The notes under the pieces: generated by a model
Seen by the model: the letters and a program-made list of their open reading frames with translations, nothing else
Told to the model about the DNA's origin: nothing
The model's database searches: none
Assembly: GCF_003259905.1 (NCBI RefSeq)
Contig: NZ_QLMG01000017.1
Span: forward strand, 1-64,000
DNA: 64,000 nucleotides
Source of the DNA: Salipiger aestuarii
GTDB taxonomy: Bacteria > Pseudomonadota > Alphaproteobacteria > Rhodobacterales > Rhodobacteraceae
Direction: 5' to 3'
Shown: piece by piece, positions 8,352 through 16,007 of the stretch
How positions within the stretch are numbered: position 1 is the stretch's first letter
Layout of the letters: the number at the start of each line of letters is the position of its first letter
Translations under genes and position numbers: made by a program

Positions 8352-9734
8352 ATGTCCCTGCTGTCCCGCCTCATTCCCTTCAAGCGCGACGCGGCCCCGG
8401 TGGCCGTCCGATCCTTTGACGCGGCTGCCGGTGGCCGACGTGGCGCGGGCTTTGGGCGGCACTTCGGCTCGCACGGCACCGAGACTCTGGCCGCGGCCAT
8501 TCCGGTGCGCGCCCGGGCTCGGCACGCCTATGCAAACAACGGCTATATCCGCAACGCCGTGGACGCGATTGTAGCCGAAGCCGTGGGGGCGGGCATCGAA
8601 GCCAATTCGGCCTATCCCGACAAGGATGTGGCCGCGCTGATCGACAAGGCGTTTTCCGACGCCGATCTGGACGCCGAGGGCCGCACCGACTTCCGGGGCA
8701 TGACCGCCGCCGCCGTGCTGGCCGAGATCGTGGACGGGGAAGCCCTCTTCGTGGCCGAGAACCGGGACGGGCGCACCGTTTGGCGTCAATACCCTGCCGA
8801 GGCGCTGGACGAGTCCGACACCCGCGACTTGGGCGACGGGGGCTATGTGGTGGCGGGCGTGGAATTTGCCGCCAATGGCACGCGCCGCGCCTATCACTTC
8901 CGCCCGCAACGCCCGACCGATCTTTTCCCGACTGCGCAAGAGTCTATCCGCGTTCCGGCTGAAGACGTGATCCACATTTTCCGCCAGCTCGGCTCGGGCC
9001 AAGTGCGCGGCATTTCCCAGCTCGCCCCGATCCTGTTGACCGTCAATGAACTGGACCAAGCCCTAGACGCTATGCTGGTGGGGCTCAAAATCTCTTCCAT
9101 GTTTGCGGGCTTCGTCACTGACACCACGAACATGGGCGGCGCTGGTGAAGCCTTCCCCGAAGCCGATGGTGGCGACATCTCCCTTGAACCCGGCGTGGTG
9201 CGTGTCTTGCCGGGTGGCACTGACATCAAGTTTGCGGCGCCTGAGCAAGCCAAAGAGTCCATCGCCTTCGCAAAGCTGACGCTCGGCCAGATTGCCGCCG
9301 GGCTGGGCGTGCCCCAGCACCTCGTGGACGGCGATCTGAGCCAAGCCAACTATTCCAGCCTGCGGGCGGGACTCTTGCCGTTCCGAGCCAAGGTTGAGCA
9401 ATACGTTTATCACACGCTGGTCCCGCAATTTTTGAATCCCGTCTTCCGGCGTTTCGTCACCGACGAATACGTTGCTGGACGTCTGGATGTGACTGACCTT
9501 ACTGCCGCCCAAAAGGCCGAATGGCTGCCGCCGCGCCCGATGCAGGTGGACCCGCAAAAGGACATGGAAGCAGCACGTGCTGCCCTCGACATGGGGCTGA
9601 CCAGCCGCCGCCAAGCCGTCGCGCAACTCGGCTGGAACGTGGCCGAGCTGGACCGCGAGATTGCCGCCGACCGCGCCCGCGAAGCGGAGCTTGGCCTGAC
9701 CTTCAGCGCAAAGGAAACCACCAATGCCCCTTGA
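8352..9734 (+). CDS. Phage portal protein, lambda GpB family
   Basis: A 460-residue protein. The N-terminal half has the lambda-type portal features: a segment with arginine and ARHAYANNGYIRNAVDAI near 50-75, then DGEALFV and a conserved FRQLGSGQVRGISQLAPIL block near 210-230. The C-terminal part contains the helical core (QANYSSLRAG). Portals form the dodecameric ring through which DNA enters the head and to which a tail must attach. The match to the GpA-type terminase is the expected pairing. The gene overlaps the following protease/capsid gene by 11 bases. Confidence 0.88.
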   Translation: MSLLSRLIPFKRDAAPVAVRSFDAAAGGRRGAGFGRHFGSHGTETLAAAIPVRARARHAYANNGYIRNAVDAIVAEAVGAGIEANSAYPDKDVAALIDKAFSDADLDAEGRTDFRGMTAAAVLAEIVDGEALFVAENRDGRTVWRQYPAEALDESDTRDLGDGGYVVAGVEFAANGTRRAYHFRPQRPTDLFPTAQESIRVPAEDVIHIFRQLGSGQVRGISQLAPILLTVNELDQALDAMLVGLKISSMFAGFVTDTTNMGGAGEAFPEADGGDISLEPGVVRVLPGGTDIKFAAPEQAKESIAFAKLTLGQIAAGLGVPQHLVDGDLSQANYSSLRAGLLPFRAKVEQYVYHTLVPQFLNPVFRRFVTDEYVAGRLDVTDLTAAQKAEWLPPRPMQVDPQKDMEAARAALDMGLTSRRQAVAQLGWNVAELDREIAADRAREAELGLTFSAKETTNAP

Positions 9735-11487
9735 TAACGCAATGACACGGGCCGCCACGACCCGCCCAAACAGTTACAACCCTGAGACGCGCCGCGTTTT
9801 GGCAGTGATCGCCACCCCGTCGCCTGTCACACGGCGCGACGCCCGGGGCGCGTTTCACGAAGTCCTGACCGCTGACACGTTGGACCTCTCGATTGCCGGA
9901 CTGCCCGTTCTCGACTCGCACAACACTGCGTCCGTCCGCCACCAGATTGGCCGCGTCCATGCCGTCACTATCGAAGGCGACAACGTGGTGGCCGAAATCG
10001 AAATTACGTCCGCCGATGACGCCGCGCCGATCCGGCAGCGCGTGGAAGACGGCACCGTAAGCGGAGTCAGTATTGGCTACCGCGTCACTGGATGGACCGA
10101 ACGAAACACGCCGCAAGGCCGGGTCAAGAGCCCGACCGGGTGGCGTCTCACCGAGGTCACGTTGACCTCTAACCCGGCGGACCCCGCCGCACGACTGAGG
10201 CACCAAGAGGAGTCCCCCATGCCTGAGACTATCGAAACCCTTTCGCCGCAAGAGGCGGAAACGCAACGCCGGAACGACATCCGGGGGCTTGTCCGCGCTG
10301 CCGGGCTTGGCCCGGAGCTGGCCGACCAGCTCATTGACGACGAGGCCGACATGACCGCCGCCAAGGCTGCCGTCTTCGACGCCCAGCAAACCCGCCGGTC
10401 GGCCCCCGTGGTCCGCTTGCATGGCTCGAACGAAGACCCGGCCACCATCCGCACCCGGCAAGCCGAGGCGCTGGCCTATCGTATGGGCGGGCTGGAAGAG
10501 CTGCCCGAGGCGTCGCGCACCTTTGCCGACGTGAGCCTGATGGACATGGCCCGCGAGGCCGTGGATCGCATGGGCACCAGCACGCGCGGCATGAGCCGGG
10601 ACGAAGTACTGCACCGCGCCGCCGCGCACGGCACCAGCGACTTCGCCCTAACCGTCATGGACGCGACCGGCAAGACCGCAATGGCGTCCTACCGGGCCGC
10701 CGAAAGCCCCCTGAAGGCGCTTTGCCGCAAGCAAACGCTCCGGGACTTCAAGACTAGCACCGCAATTCGCCTTGGCGAAATGGGCGAGCTGGAAGAGATG
10801 GCCGAGAATGGCGAGTTCACGTCCACCAGCCGGGCCGAAGAAGGCGAGTCCATCAACCTCAAGACCTTTGGCCGCCGGATCGACTTGACCCGGAATCTTA
10901 TCATCAATGATGATTTGAACCTTCTGTCAGACACCGTGCGTGCTTTTGGCGAAGCCGCTGCCCAGACTGAAGCCGCGATCATGGTGGCAATGCTGACTGG
11001 CAACCCTGACATGCGCGACGGCATACCCGTCTTCGACGCAAGCCGAGGCAACATCGGCGGCACCGCTGGGCTGCCGTCCAAGGCAACCTTGACCGAGAAC
11101 CGCGAAGCCATGCGCCTGCGCACCGGCACCGATGGCAAAACGATCATCGACGCCCCGCCACGCTACCTTCTGGTGCCCGCCGATCTGGAAACCCAGGCCG
11201 AGGAAATCCTTGCCGCGATCCAACCCGGCACCACTGCGGACGTGAACCCGTTTGCGGGCAAGCTGAGGCTGCTGGTGGAACCCCGTTTGCCGTCGGGCAC
11301 GTGGTATCTCTTTGCTGACCCGGCACGGCTGGCCTGCCTTCGTTACGCTTACATGAGCGGGGCCGAGGGCGTCCAAGTCCAACGCCGCGAAAGCTGGAAC
11401 ACGCTGGGGCTGTCCTTCCGGGGCTTCCTCGACTTTGGCGCGGGCTGGCTCGACTGGCGTGGTGCTCAACGTGTGGCGACTTCCTGA
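9724..11487 (+). CDS. Prohead protease / major capsid protein fusion
   Basis: A 587-residue fusion. Residues 1-165 are a HK97-type prohead protease (His66 in DSHNT and Ser116 in VSGVSIGYRV fit the catalytic His and Ser, with LTEVTLTSNPA near the end). Residues from about 166 are a major capsid protein with an N-terminal helical delta-like segment (about 170-270) and a capsid core (for example MASYRAAESPLKAL). A strong internal Shine-Dalgarno (AGAGGAG, 10206-10212) lies six bases before an in-frame ATG at 10219 (residue 166), exactly at the domain boundary. Capsid subunits without the protease could therefore be made from the same gene. Fused protease/capsid genes are known in phages; the dual start is inferred from sequence. 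Confidence 0.85.
   Translation: MPLDNAMTRAATTRPNSYNPETRRVLAVIATPSPVTRRDARGAFHEVLTADTLDLSIAGLPVLDSHNTASVRHQIGRVHAVTIEGDNVVAEIEITSADDAAPIRQRVEDGTVSGVSIGYRVTGWTERNTPQGRVKSPTGWRLTEVTLTSNPADPAARLRHQEESPMPETIETLSPQEAETQRRNDIRGLVRAAGLGPELADQLIDDEADMTAAKAAVFDAQQTRRSAPVVRLHGSNEDPATIRTRQAEALAYRMGGLEELPEASRTFADVSLMDMAREAVDRMGTSTRGMSRDEVLHRAAAHGTSDFALTVMDATGKTAMASYRAAESPLKALCRKQTLRDFKTSTAIRLGEMGELEEMAENGEFTSTSRAEEGESINLKTFGRRIDLTRNLIINDDLNLLSDTVRAFGEAAAQTEAAIMVAMLTGNPDMRDGIPVFDASRGNIGGTAGLPSKATLTENREAMRLRTGTDGKTIIDAPPRYLLVPADLETQAEEILAAIQPGTTADVNPFAGKLRLLVEPRLPSGTWYLFADPARLACLRYAYMSGAEGVQVQRRESWNTLGLSFRGFLDFGAGWLDWRGAQRVATS
10206..10221 (+). promoter_or_regulatory. Internal ribosome-binding site and start within protease/capsid fusion
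   Basis: AGAGGAG at 10206-10212 is followed after six bases by ATG at 10219-10221, in frame with the fusion, at the junction between the protease and capsid domains. It would yield a 422-residue capsid protein in excess over the fusion. Confidence 0.6.
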
Positions 11488-11708
11488 TGGCTTTGACGCT
11501 CGATCAGCTGACGCAGGCCCGTGACGCGCTCTTGAAGGCGCGTGCGGGTGGCGTGCGACGCTTTCGCGACCAGAACGGCGAAGAAGTCGAATACAAGTCC
11601 GACGCCCAAATGGCCGCCGCTCTGGCGTCTCTGGATCGGCATATTGCCGAGCTGGCCGGTCGTCGCACGCCAACAACCCTCAACTTCCGCACCTCGAAAG
11701 GAACCTGA
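11487..11708 (+). CDS. gpW-like head-tail joining protein
   Basis: A 73-residue protein, coupled to the capsid gene by a TGATG stop-start overlap. The pattern TLDQLTQARDALLKARAGGV, then YKSDAQMAAALASLDRHIAEL, is that of the gpW family of small head completion proteins, which close the portal after packaging and provide the tail docking surface. In a tail-less satellite this would be the interface to a borrowed tail. Confidence 0.75.
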   Translation: MALTLDQLTQARDALLKARAGGVRRFRDQNGEEVEYKSDAQMAAALASLDRHIAELAGRRTPTTLNFRTSKGT

Positions 11709-11709
11709 A

Positions 11710-12039
11710 ATGCGCAACTTCGTGCAACCCGGTGAAAACATCACCGTGACCGCCATGGCCGCCGCCAACTCTGGCGATGGCGTCAAACTCGGCAATCTCT
11801 TTGGCATCGCGTCCGGTGACACCGCCATTGGCGATCCGCTCGTGATTGTCACGACCGGCGTTTTCGACATGCCCAAAGTCTCCACCGATGACTTGGCCGT
11901 GGGCGATGCGATCTATTGGAAGGCTGCCGATACTGCCGTCACCAGCACGGCTAGCGGCAACACCAAGATCGGCGTGGCCGTCTCGGCAGCGGGCAACCCT
12001 TCCGGGTCAGTCCGCGTCCGCCTTAACGGCACGTTCTGA
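11710..12039 (+). CDS. Capsid cement/decoration protein, DUF2190-like
   Basis: A 109-residue protein beginning MRNFVQPGENITVTA, then DGVKLGNLFGIASGD and GVFDMPKVSTDDLAVGDAIYW. This is the beta-rich DUF2190 capsid-cement pattern. Such proteins bind the outside of expanded heads and stabilise them. The start follows the stop of the gpW-like gene by one base. Confidence 0.75.
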   Translation: MRNFVQPGENITVTAMAAANSGDGVKLGNLFGIASGDTAIGDPLVIVTTGVFDMPKVSTDDLAVGDAIYWKAADTAVTSTASGNTKIGVAVSAAGNPSGSVRVRLNGTF

Positions 12040-12043
12040 GCCA

Positions 12044-12292
12044 ATGCCCGCCGCTTCCACACATACCCGGACACCGTTGCCGCCGCCCACGCGGCGGGGG
12101 CTGTCCCGCGTGGAAGCGGCGGACTACATCGGAGTTGGTGCGTCCAAATTTGATGCAATGGTGTGCGACGGGCGGATGCCCAAAGCCAAGAAAATTGACG
12201 GGCGGCGCGTCTGGGACGTGCGTGCTTTGGACCGTTTTTTTGACGCCTTGCCCGGTGGAGACGAGTCCGGCCACAATGCGTGGGACGAATAG
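12044..12292 (+). CDS. AlpA/excisionase-like helix-turn-helix protein
   Basis: An 82-residue protein: a proline-rich N-terminus followed by LSRVEAADYIGVGASKFDAMVCDGRMPKAKKIDGRRVWDVRALDRFFDAL. This is the short winged-helix pattern of AlpA and excisionase proteins. It lies directly upstream of the integrase in the same orientation, as in many satellites, where AlpA-type proteins control int expression and excision. The frame ends immediately before the integrase region. Confidence 0.75.
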   Translation: MPAASTHTRTPLPPPTRRGLSRVEAADYIGVGASKFDAMVCDGRMPKAKKIDGRRVWDVRALDRFFDALPGGDESGHNAWDE

Positions 12293-12307
12293 ATGTCAGA
12301 GGATTCG

Positions 12308-13414
12308 ATGAAATTCAGATTGAAATACGTGGCGGAGGACGTGGACCGCCATGGCAACGTCCGCCTCTACTACCGCCGCAACGGACCGAAAGTCCGCTTA
12401 CGCGGCCCCACCGGTTCGCCTGAGTTCTTGGCAGACTACCGCGCCGCCGCCGCTGGCTCGAAAGAGGTCAAGACCGACAAGGCCGGGCGTGTCGTGCCGA
12501 AGAGTTTCAGGTGGCTTTGCGTCCAATACTTCCAGAGCGCCATGTTTCAGGAGCTTGACCCCCGAACCCAGAAGGTCCGCCGGTCCATCCTCGAACGCTT
12601 CTGCGAGCACAAGGGCGACGGGGACAAACCTTTCGCTCAATTGCTGCCACGCCATATCCGCGTCCGCCGCGATGAGATGGCCGACCGGCCCGAGGCCGCC
12701 AACGGCATGGTGAAGGCCGTGCGCCAGCTCTACCGCTACGCGCTTCGCTATGACCACCACGACGATAACCCGGCGGAGAAGGTCGAATACCTGAAAGGCA
12801 ACCCGGACGGCTTCCATTCGTGGACGCTGGCCGAGATTGAAAAATACGAAGAGGCGCACCCGATTGGCACGCCCGCGCGGCTCGCCTTGGCGCTTGCCCT
12901 CTACACCGGCCAGCGCCGCGCCGATCTTGTGGTGCTCGGCAAGCAACACGTCCGCGACGGGTGGCTGACCTTCACACAGCATAAGGGCAGGAACCGGAAG
13001 CCCGTGCGGATGGAAATCCCGGTCATTCCTGCATTGCAGCGGGTTATCGACGCCACGCCCACAGGGGACCTGACGTTCCTTGTGACCGCCTTCAATCGCC
13101 CGTTCACGTCCAACGGCTTTGGCAATCGCTTCCGCAAGTGGTGCGACGAAGCCGGGCTTCAGAACTGTTCCGTCCACGGGCTTCGCAAGGCCGCCGCCGC
13201 GCGTCTGGCCGAGCAGGGATGCACGGAACAGGAAATCATGTCCATCACCGGGCACCGGACCAGCAAGGAAGTCACCCGCTACACGCGGGCGGCCAGTCAG
13301 AAGACCCGTGCGGAAAGCGCGCTTCGCCGTCTTTCCCGAGAACAAACCCCGGACGAAAGTGTCCCACTTTTGGCGGCGGTTGTTCCCGGTGGGACAAAAT
13401 CGCAACCTAAGTAG
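12308..13414 (+). CDS. int: Tyrosine integrase of element 1
   Basis: A 368-residue site-specific recombinase. The full catalytic set is visible: Arg203 (TGQRRADL), His290 and Arg293 (HGLRKAA), His316 (GHR) and Tyr325 (TRYTRAA). The start at 12308 is chosen because AGAGGA lies five bases upstream; an ATG at 12293 would add five residues. It would recombine the element into the tRNA-Phe 3' end, whose copy begins 27 bases after the stop codon. The 3' end of the gene contains the right-hand pair of the element's inverted terminal repeats. Confidence 0.92.
   Translation: MKFRLKYVAEDVDRHGNVRLYYRRNGPKVRLRGPTGSPEFLADYRAAAAGSKEVKTDKAGRVVPKSFRWLCVQYFQSAMFQELDPRTQKVRRSILERFCEHKGDGDKPFAQLLPRHIRVRRDEMADRPEAANGMVKAVRQLYRYALRYDHHDDNPAEKVEYLKGNPDGFHSWTLAEIEKYEEAHPIGTPARLALALALYTGQRRADLVVLGKQHVRDGWLTFTQHKGRNRKPVRMEIPVIPALQRVIDATPTGDLTFLVTAFNRPFTSNGFGNRFRKWCDEAGLQNCSVHGLRKAAAARLAEQGCTEQEIMSITGHRTSKEVTRYTRAASQKTRAESALRRLSREQTPDESVPLLAAVVPGGTKSQPK
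13363..13400. promoter_or_regulatory. Right arm-type integrase site pair of element 1 (putative)
   Basis: agtgtcccactt (about 13363-13374) and ggtgggacaaaa (about 13389-13400) are exact reverse complements of the two left-end sites. They lie inside the last codons of the integrase gene, about 45-80 bases from the attachment core. Confidence 0.55.
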
Positions 13415-13440
13415 CTGATAGTAAACAATTCTAAATAAGG

Positions 13441-13489
13441 ATGGTGCCCGGGGGCGGAATCGAACCACCGACACGAGGATTTTCAATCC
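13441..13489 (-). repeat. Central att site: 49-bp copy of tRNA-Phe 3' half
   Basis: Forty-nine bases are identical to 23778-23826, covering CCA, acceptor, T arm and the anticodon arm of tRNA-Phe. Identity ends at 13490 within the anticodon stem, so this is not a functional tRNA gene. It is the junction between the two elements. Confidence 0.9.
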
Positions 13490-13532
13490 GGCGCTATTCA
13501 AAGCAACACAAGCACTTATGGGATCACAGCAC

Positions 13533-13604
13533 GTCAAACCTCTGACGGCGGATCAAATACTTACGCGGAAATTGTCAAACCGGCGCGGGCCGATCTGACA
13601 AACG
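13533..13604. promoter_or_regulatory. Left arm-type site cluster of element 2 (putative)
   Basis: GTCAAACC occurs at 13533-13540 and as TTGTCAAACC at 13572-13581, with a related CTGACAAACG at 13595-13604. The same decamer recurs at the right end inside the integrase 3' end (23703-23712 and 23724-23733). These are candidate integrase arm sites distinct in sequence from those of element 1. Confidence 0.45.
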
Positions 13605-13637
13605 AAAACCCCGGCGCGACGGCAATCGCAACCGGGG
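13605..13637 (-). terminator. Leftward terminator-like hairpin at left end of element 2
   Basis: CCCCGG (13609-13614) pairs with CCGGGG (13632-13637), with an inner GCGA/TCGC pairing. On the minus strand the hairpin is followed by four T residues. It mirrors the hairpin at 959-990 in element 1. Confidence 0.5.
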
Positions 13638-13722
13638 CTAAAGACGTTGTGGAAGGCGTCTGTTCGTTGCCAGAGTATACCGCACTTTTCCCGATCTTGG
13701 CAATGCATTGGGGGGCGCTGGT

Positions 13723-14319
13723 ATGAACGCTCTGACCCCCCAAGCGATGCTTTCCGAGCCGTGGCCCTACCTGGGCACCCCCGAGGAACGCGCGGCGCTC
13801 TTTCGCAAGGAACTGTTGAGCGCGGCCCTGGGCTACGCGGCCAAGGGCTATCCGGTGTTCCCGGCCCTTATGATCGACGGCCAGAAAAAGCCGCTGGTCA
13901 AGTGGGGCAAGGGCGAGGATGGCCACCCGGACCTGACCAAGCGGCGGGCCACGACTGACCCCGAGACGGTCAAGGCATGGTGGGCGCGCTGGCCCCTGGC
14001 CATGATTGGAATGCCCACGGGCAAGCCGTCTGGCGTGGTGGTGCTGGACATTGACCGCAAGAACGGGGTGGACGGGCTGGCCAATCTGCGGGCGGTCGGG
14101 ATCGACCCCTATTCCCTGTCCCCGGTCATATCCATCACCCCGAGCGGCGGCTTGCATGTGTTCATGCGCTACAACGGCCCGCTCAAGAACTCTGCGGGCC
14201 TCTTGGCGGCGGGCGTCGATATTCGGGGGGACGGCGGCTATGTCGTCCTGCCCCCGTCCCTGCCTTCCATCACCCGCGATGAATACCAATGGGAAGGGGG
14301 CGGCTATGGGTGCCTGTAA
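13723..14319 (+). CDS. Prim-Pol domain protein (bifunctional primase/polymerase, N-terminal part)
   Basis: A 198-residue protein from ATG 13723. The Prim-Pol signature is visible: an N-terminal helical region (AALGYAAKGYPVFPAL), the catalytic DxD (VVVLDIDRKNG, Asp109 and Asp111) and GGLHVFMRY (142-150). It ends shortly after YQWEGG, the usual end of the Prim-Pol domain. In many phage and plasmid proteins this domain is fused to a helicase; here the helicase lies in the next frame, starting 14 bases before this stop codon. It is either a natural two-gene split or a frameshifted fusion. It probably synthesises primers for element replication. Confidence 0.85.
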   Translation: MNALTPQAMLSEPWPYLGTPEERAALFRKELLSAALGYAAKGYPVFPALMIDGQKKPLVKWGKGEDGHPDLTKRRATTDPETVKAWWARWPLAMIGMPTGKPSGVVVLDIDRKNGVDGLANLRAVGIDPYSLSPVISITPSGGLHVFMRYNGPLKNSAGLLAAGVDIRGDGGYVVLPPSLPSITRDEYQWEGGGYGCL

Positions 14320-15766
14320 CCTTCCCGAGTATCCCCCCGATCTGCGGTCGCTTGAGGATACCAAGCGCGGCGAAAAATGGGCGAGGCGGGCGCTGGAAGC
14401 TGAGGCGGCGATTGTGGCGGGCGCGATGAACGGCACCCGCAACACGACGCTGAACAACGCGGCGCTCAAGCTGGGCCACAAGGTCGCGTCGGGATACCTG
14501 CAAGCGGCTGAGGTCGAGGCGGCGCTTATGGAAGCGGCGCAACGGTCGGGCCTTGCTCAAGAGGATGGCCCCGAAGCGGTGCGCGCCACAATCAGGAGCG
14601 GCCTGACGGCTGGCCTGCAAGAGCCTGAGCACCCCCAAGACCGGCCCGACTATCAGTCAGCCCCGCGCGGCCCGACGATCATTCAACCGGCGCCGGCGCG
14701 CGAGAGCCAATTCTATTCGGCGGCATCGCTCAAGGGAAAGCCGGTCCCGCCCCGGCAATGGCTGGTGCACGGGCTGGTGCCCCAAAAGACCGTCACGCTT
14801 TTCAGCGGCGACGGGGGCACCGGCAAGAGCCTTTTGGCGCTGCAACTGGCGGTCGCGGTCGCGGCGCAAACGGCATGGATCGGCAAGACGGCGAACACCG
14901 GGCGCGTGATCTTCCTGAGTGCCGAGGATGACGACGACGAATTGCACCGTCGCCTTGATGACATTCTGACGGCTGAGGGCCGGGACTATGACGATCTGTC
15001 GGGCCTTACCCTGCGGTCACTGGCGGGCGAGGATGCGTTGCTGGCGGTCGAGACGCAAATCGCCCTGATGCAATCCGCGCTATTCGAGGAACTGGACAAG
15101 CGGGCGGCTGAGGAAGCCCCGGCCTTGATCGTCATTGACACCCTGGCGGACGTGTATCCGGCCAATGAGAACGACCGGGCCAAGGTGCGGCAATTCGTGG
15201 GCATCCTGCGCGGTCTGGCGATCAAGCGGAAATGCGCGGTCCTGTTGCTGGGCCACCCGTCCCTGACCGGCCTCAATAGCGGCACGGGAACGTCAGGATC
15301 GACGGCATGGAATAACTCTGTCCGGTCGCGGCTCTACCTGTCGCGGATCAGCGACAACGGCTTTGAGCCTGACCCTGACGCACGGGTGCTGTCCACCAAG
15401 AAAGCCAACTACGGGCGCACGGGTGGCGAGATCAACCTCAAGTGGGAAGCGGGCGTATTCGTCGCTGAGGCGCAGCCCACGGGGCTTGATGCACTGGCGG
15501 CGGGCGCACGGGGTGAGCGGGTATTCCTCAAGCTGCTGGACACTCTGACGGCGCAAGGTCGCTACGTCTCTGCCAGCCCCGGCCCGACATACGCCCCGAC
15601 GCAATTCGCCAGCCACCCCGAGGCTGAGGGCTGCACAAAGCGGGCGCTCAAGAGCGCGATGGATGCGCTTTTCGGACGTGGCGAGATCGTCATTGCCAGC
15701 CACGGCAGCGGCGCAAAAGCCCGGTCACACATTGCCAGAAAGGGGGCCGATCATGGTCAAGAGTAA
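14306..15766 (+). CDS. RepA-like AAA (AAA_25) replicative helicase
   Basis: A 486-residue protein from ATG 14306, in the +1 frame relative to the Prim-Pol gene and overlapping it by 14 bases after a G-rich ribosome-binding stretch. Residues 1-120 are helical and correspond to the linker that normally follows a Prim-Pol domain. Walker A GDGGTGKS is at 168-175 and Walker B LIVIDTLAD near 265-275. The RecA-like fold matches RepA/AAA_25 helicases of plasmids and phages. With the Prim-Pol it forms the replication module. The C-terminus (about 400-486) looks like a winged helix. Confidence 0.85.
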   Translation: MGACNLPEYPPDLRSLEDTKRGEKWARRALEAEAAIVAGAMNGTRNTTLNNAALKLGHKVASGYLQAAEVEAALMEAAQRSGLAQEDGPEAVRATIRSGLTAGLQEPEHPQDRPDYQSAPRGPTIIQPAPARESQFYSAASLKGKPVPPRQWLVHGLVPQKTVTLFSGDGGTGKSLLALQLAVAVAAQTAWIGKTANTGRVIFLSAEDDDDELHRRLDDILTAEGRDYDDLSGLTLRSLAGEDALLAVETQIALMQSALFEELDKRAAEEAPALIVIDTLADVYPANENDRAKVRQFVGILRGLAIKRKCAVLLLGHPSLTGLNSGTGTSGSTAWNNSVRSRLYLSRISDNGFEPDPDARVLSTKKANYGRTGGEINLKWEAGVFVAEAQPTGLDALAAGARGERVFLKLLDTLTAQGRYVSASPGPTYAPTQFASHPEAEGCTKRALKSAMDALFGRGEIVIASHGSGAKARSHIARKGADHGQE

Positions 15767-16007
15767 GGGTGCAACCCCCGGTGCAATACTGAGTGCAACC
15801 CCCGGTGCAACCCCCCGCCAACGCCCGGTCAACGGGGGTGCGACACATACCCCTTATACCCCGAGCGTTGCACCCGCCCTTGGCGGGTGGGTGCACGCCG
15901 CAAATGGCGGGCGGCATCTGGTCCCAATGCCCCCGTTTCTGAGTGGGTATGAAACCGGGGGGCTGACTTGCGCTTTCGCGCTGTGCGGATCGGGGGTGGC
16001 GGCATGA
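15753..16007 (+). CDS. Small hypothetical protein coupled to terminase, containing DNA repeats
   Basis: An 84-residue protein overlapping the helicase end by 14 bases and the terminase start by an ATGA, which supports real translation. No family recognised. The N-terminus is low complexity (GATPGAILSATPGATPRQ) because the DNA holds two 18-bp direct repeats. By position it could be a small terminase subunit, but it shows no helix-turn-helix I can recognise. Alternatively the stretch is mainly a DNA site and the frame is incidental. Confidence 0.4.
   Translation: MVKSKGATPGAILSATPGATPRQRPVNGGATHTPYTPSVAPALGGWVHAANGGRHLVPMPPFLSGYETGGLTCAFALCGSGVAA
15769..15810. repeat. Two 18-bp direct repeats, candidate origin or packaging site of element 2
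   Basis: gtgcaacccccggtgcaa occurs at 15769-15786 and again at 15793-15810, a 24-base period. Each copy contains two GTGCAA half-units. A further inverted relative (gttgcac) follows near 15866. The repeats lie between the replication genes and the terminase gene, matching the position of the inverted repeat in element 1. Confidence 0.7.

Larger units (their letters stand above)
806..13441 (+). mobile_element. Element 1: tail-less capsid-forming satellite (cf-PICI-like) at tRNA-Phe
   Basis: This is an integrated element of about 12.6 kb, bounded by a 17-bp copy of the tRNA-Phe 3' end (806-822) and a second, longer copy starting at 13441. Gene order left to right: primase-helicase, HEPN cargo (opposite strand), small terminase, GpA-type large terminase, DUF4062 cargo, a small opposite-strand gene, a MerR-like gene, lambda-type portal, protease/major capsid fusion, gpW-like joiner, cement protein, AlpA-like protein, integrase. 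No tail, lysis or CI-type repressor genes are present. Known for this class: capsid-forming PICIs encode heads and packaging and take tails from helper phages. Inference: this is such a satellite. Alternatives are a prophage that lost its tail genes or an unrelated head-only element. All structural frames are open with tight spacing, which argues against simple decay. Confidence 0.8.

Noticed and set aside
13441-13489. Second tRNA-Phe gene
   Set aside because: Only the 3' 49 bases match; the anticodon 5' stem, D arm and acceptor 5' strand are missing. It is an att duplicate.
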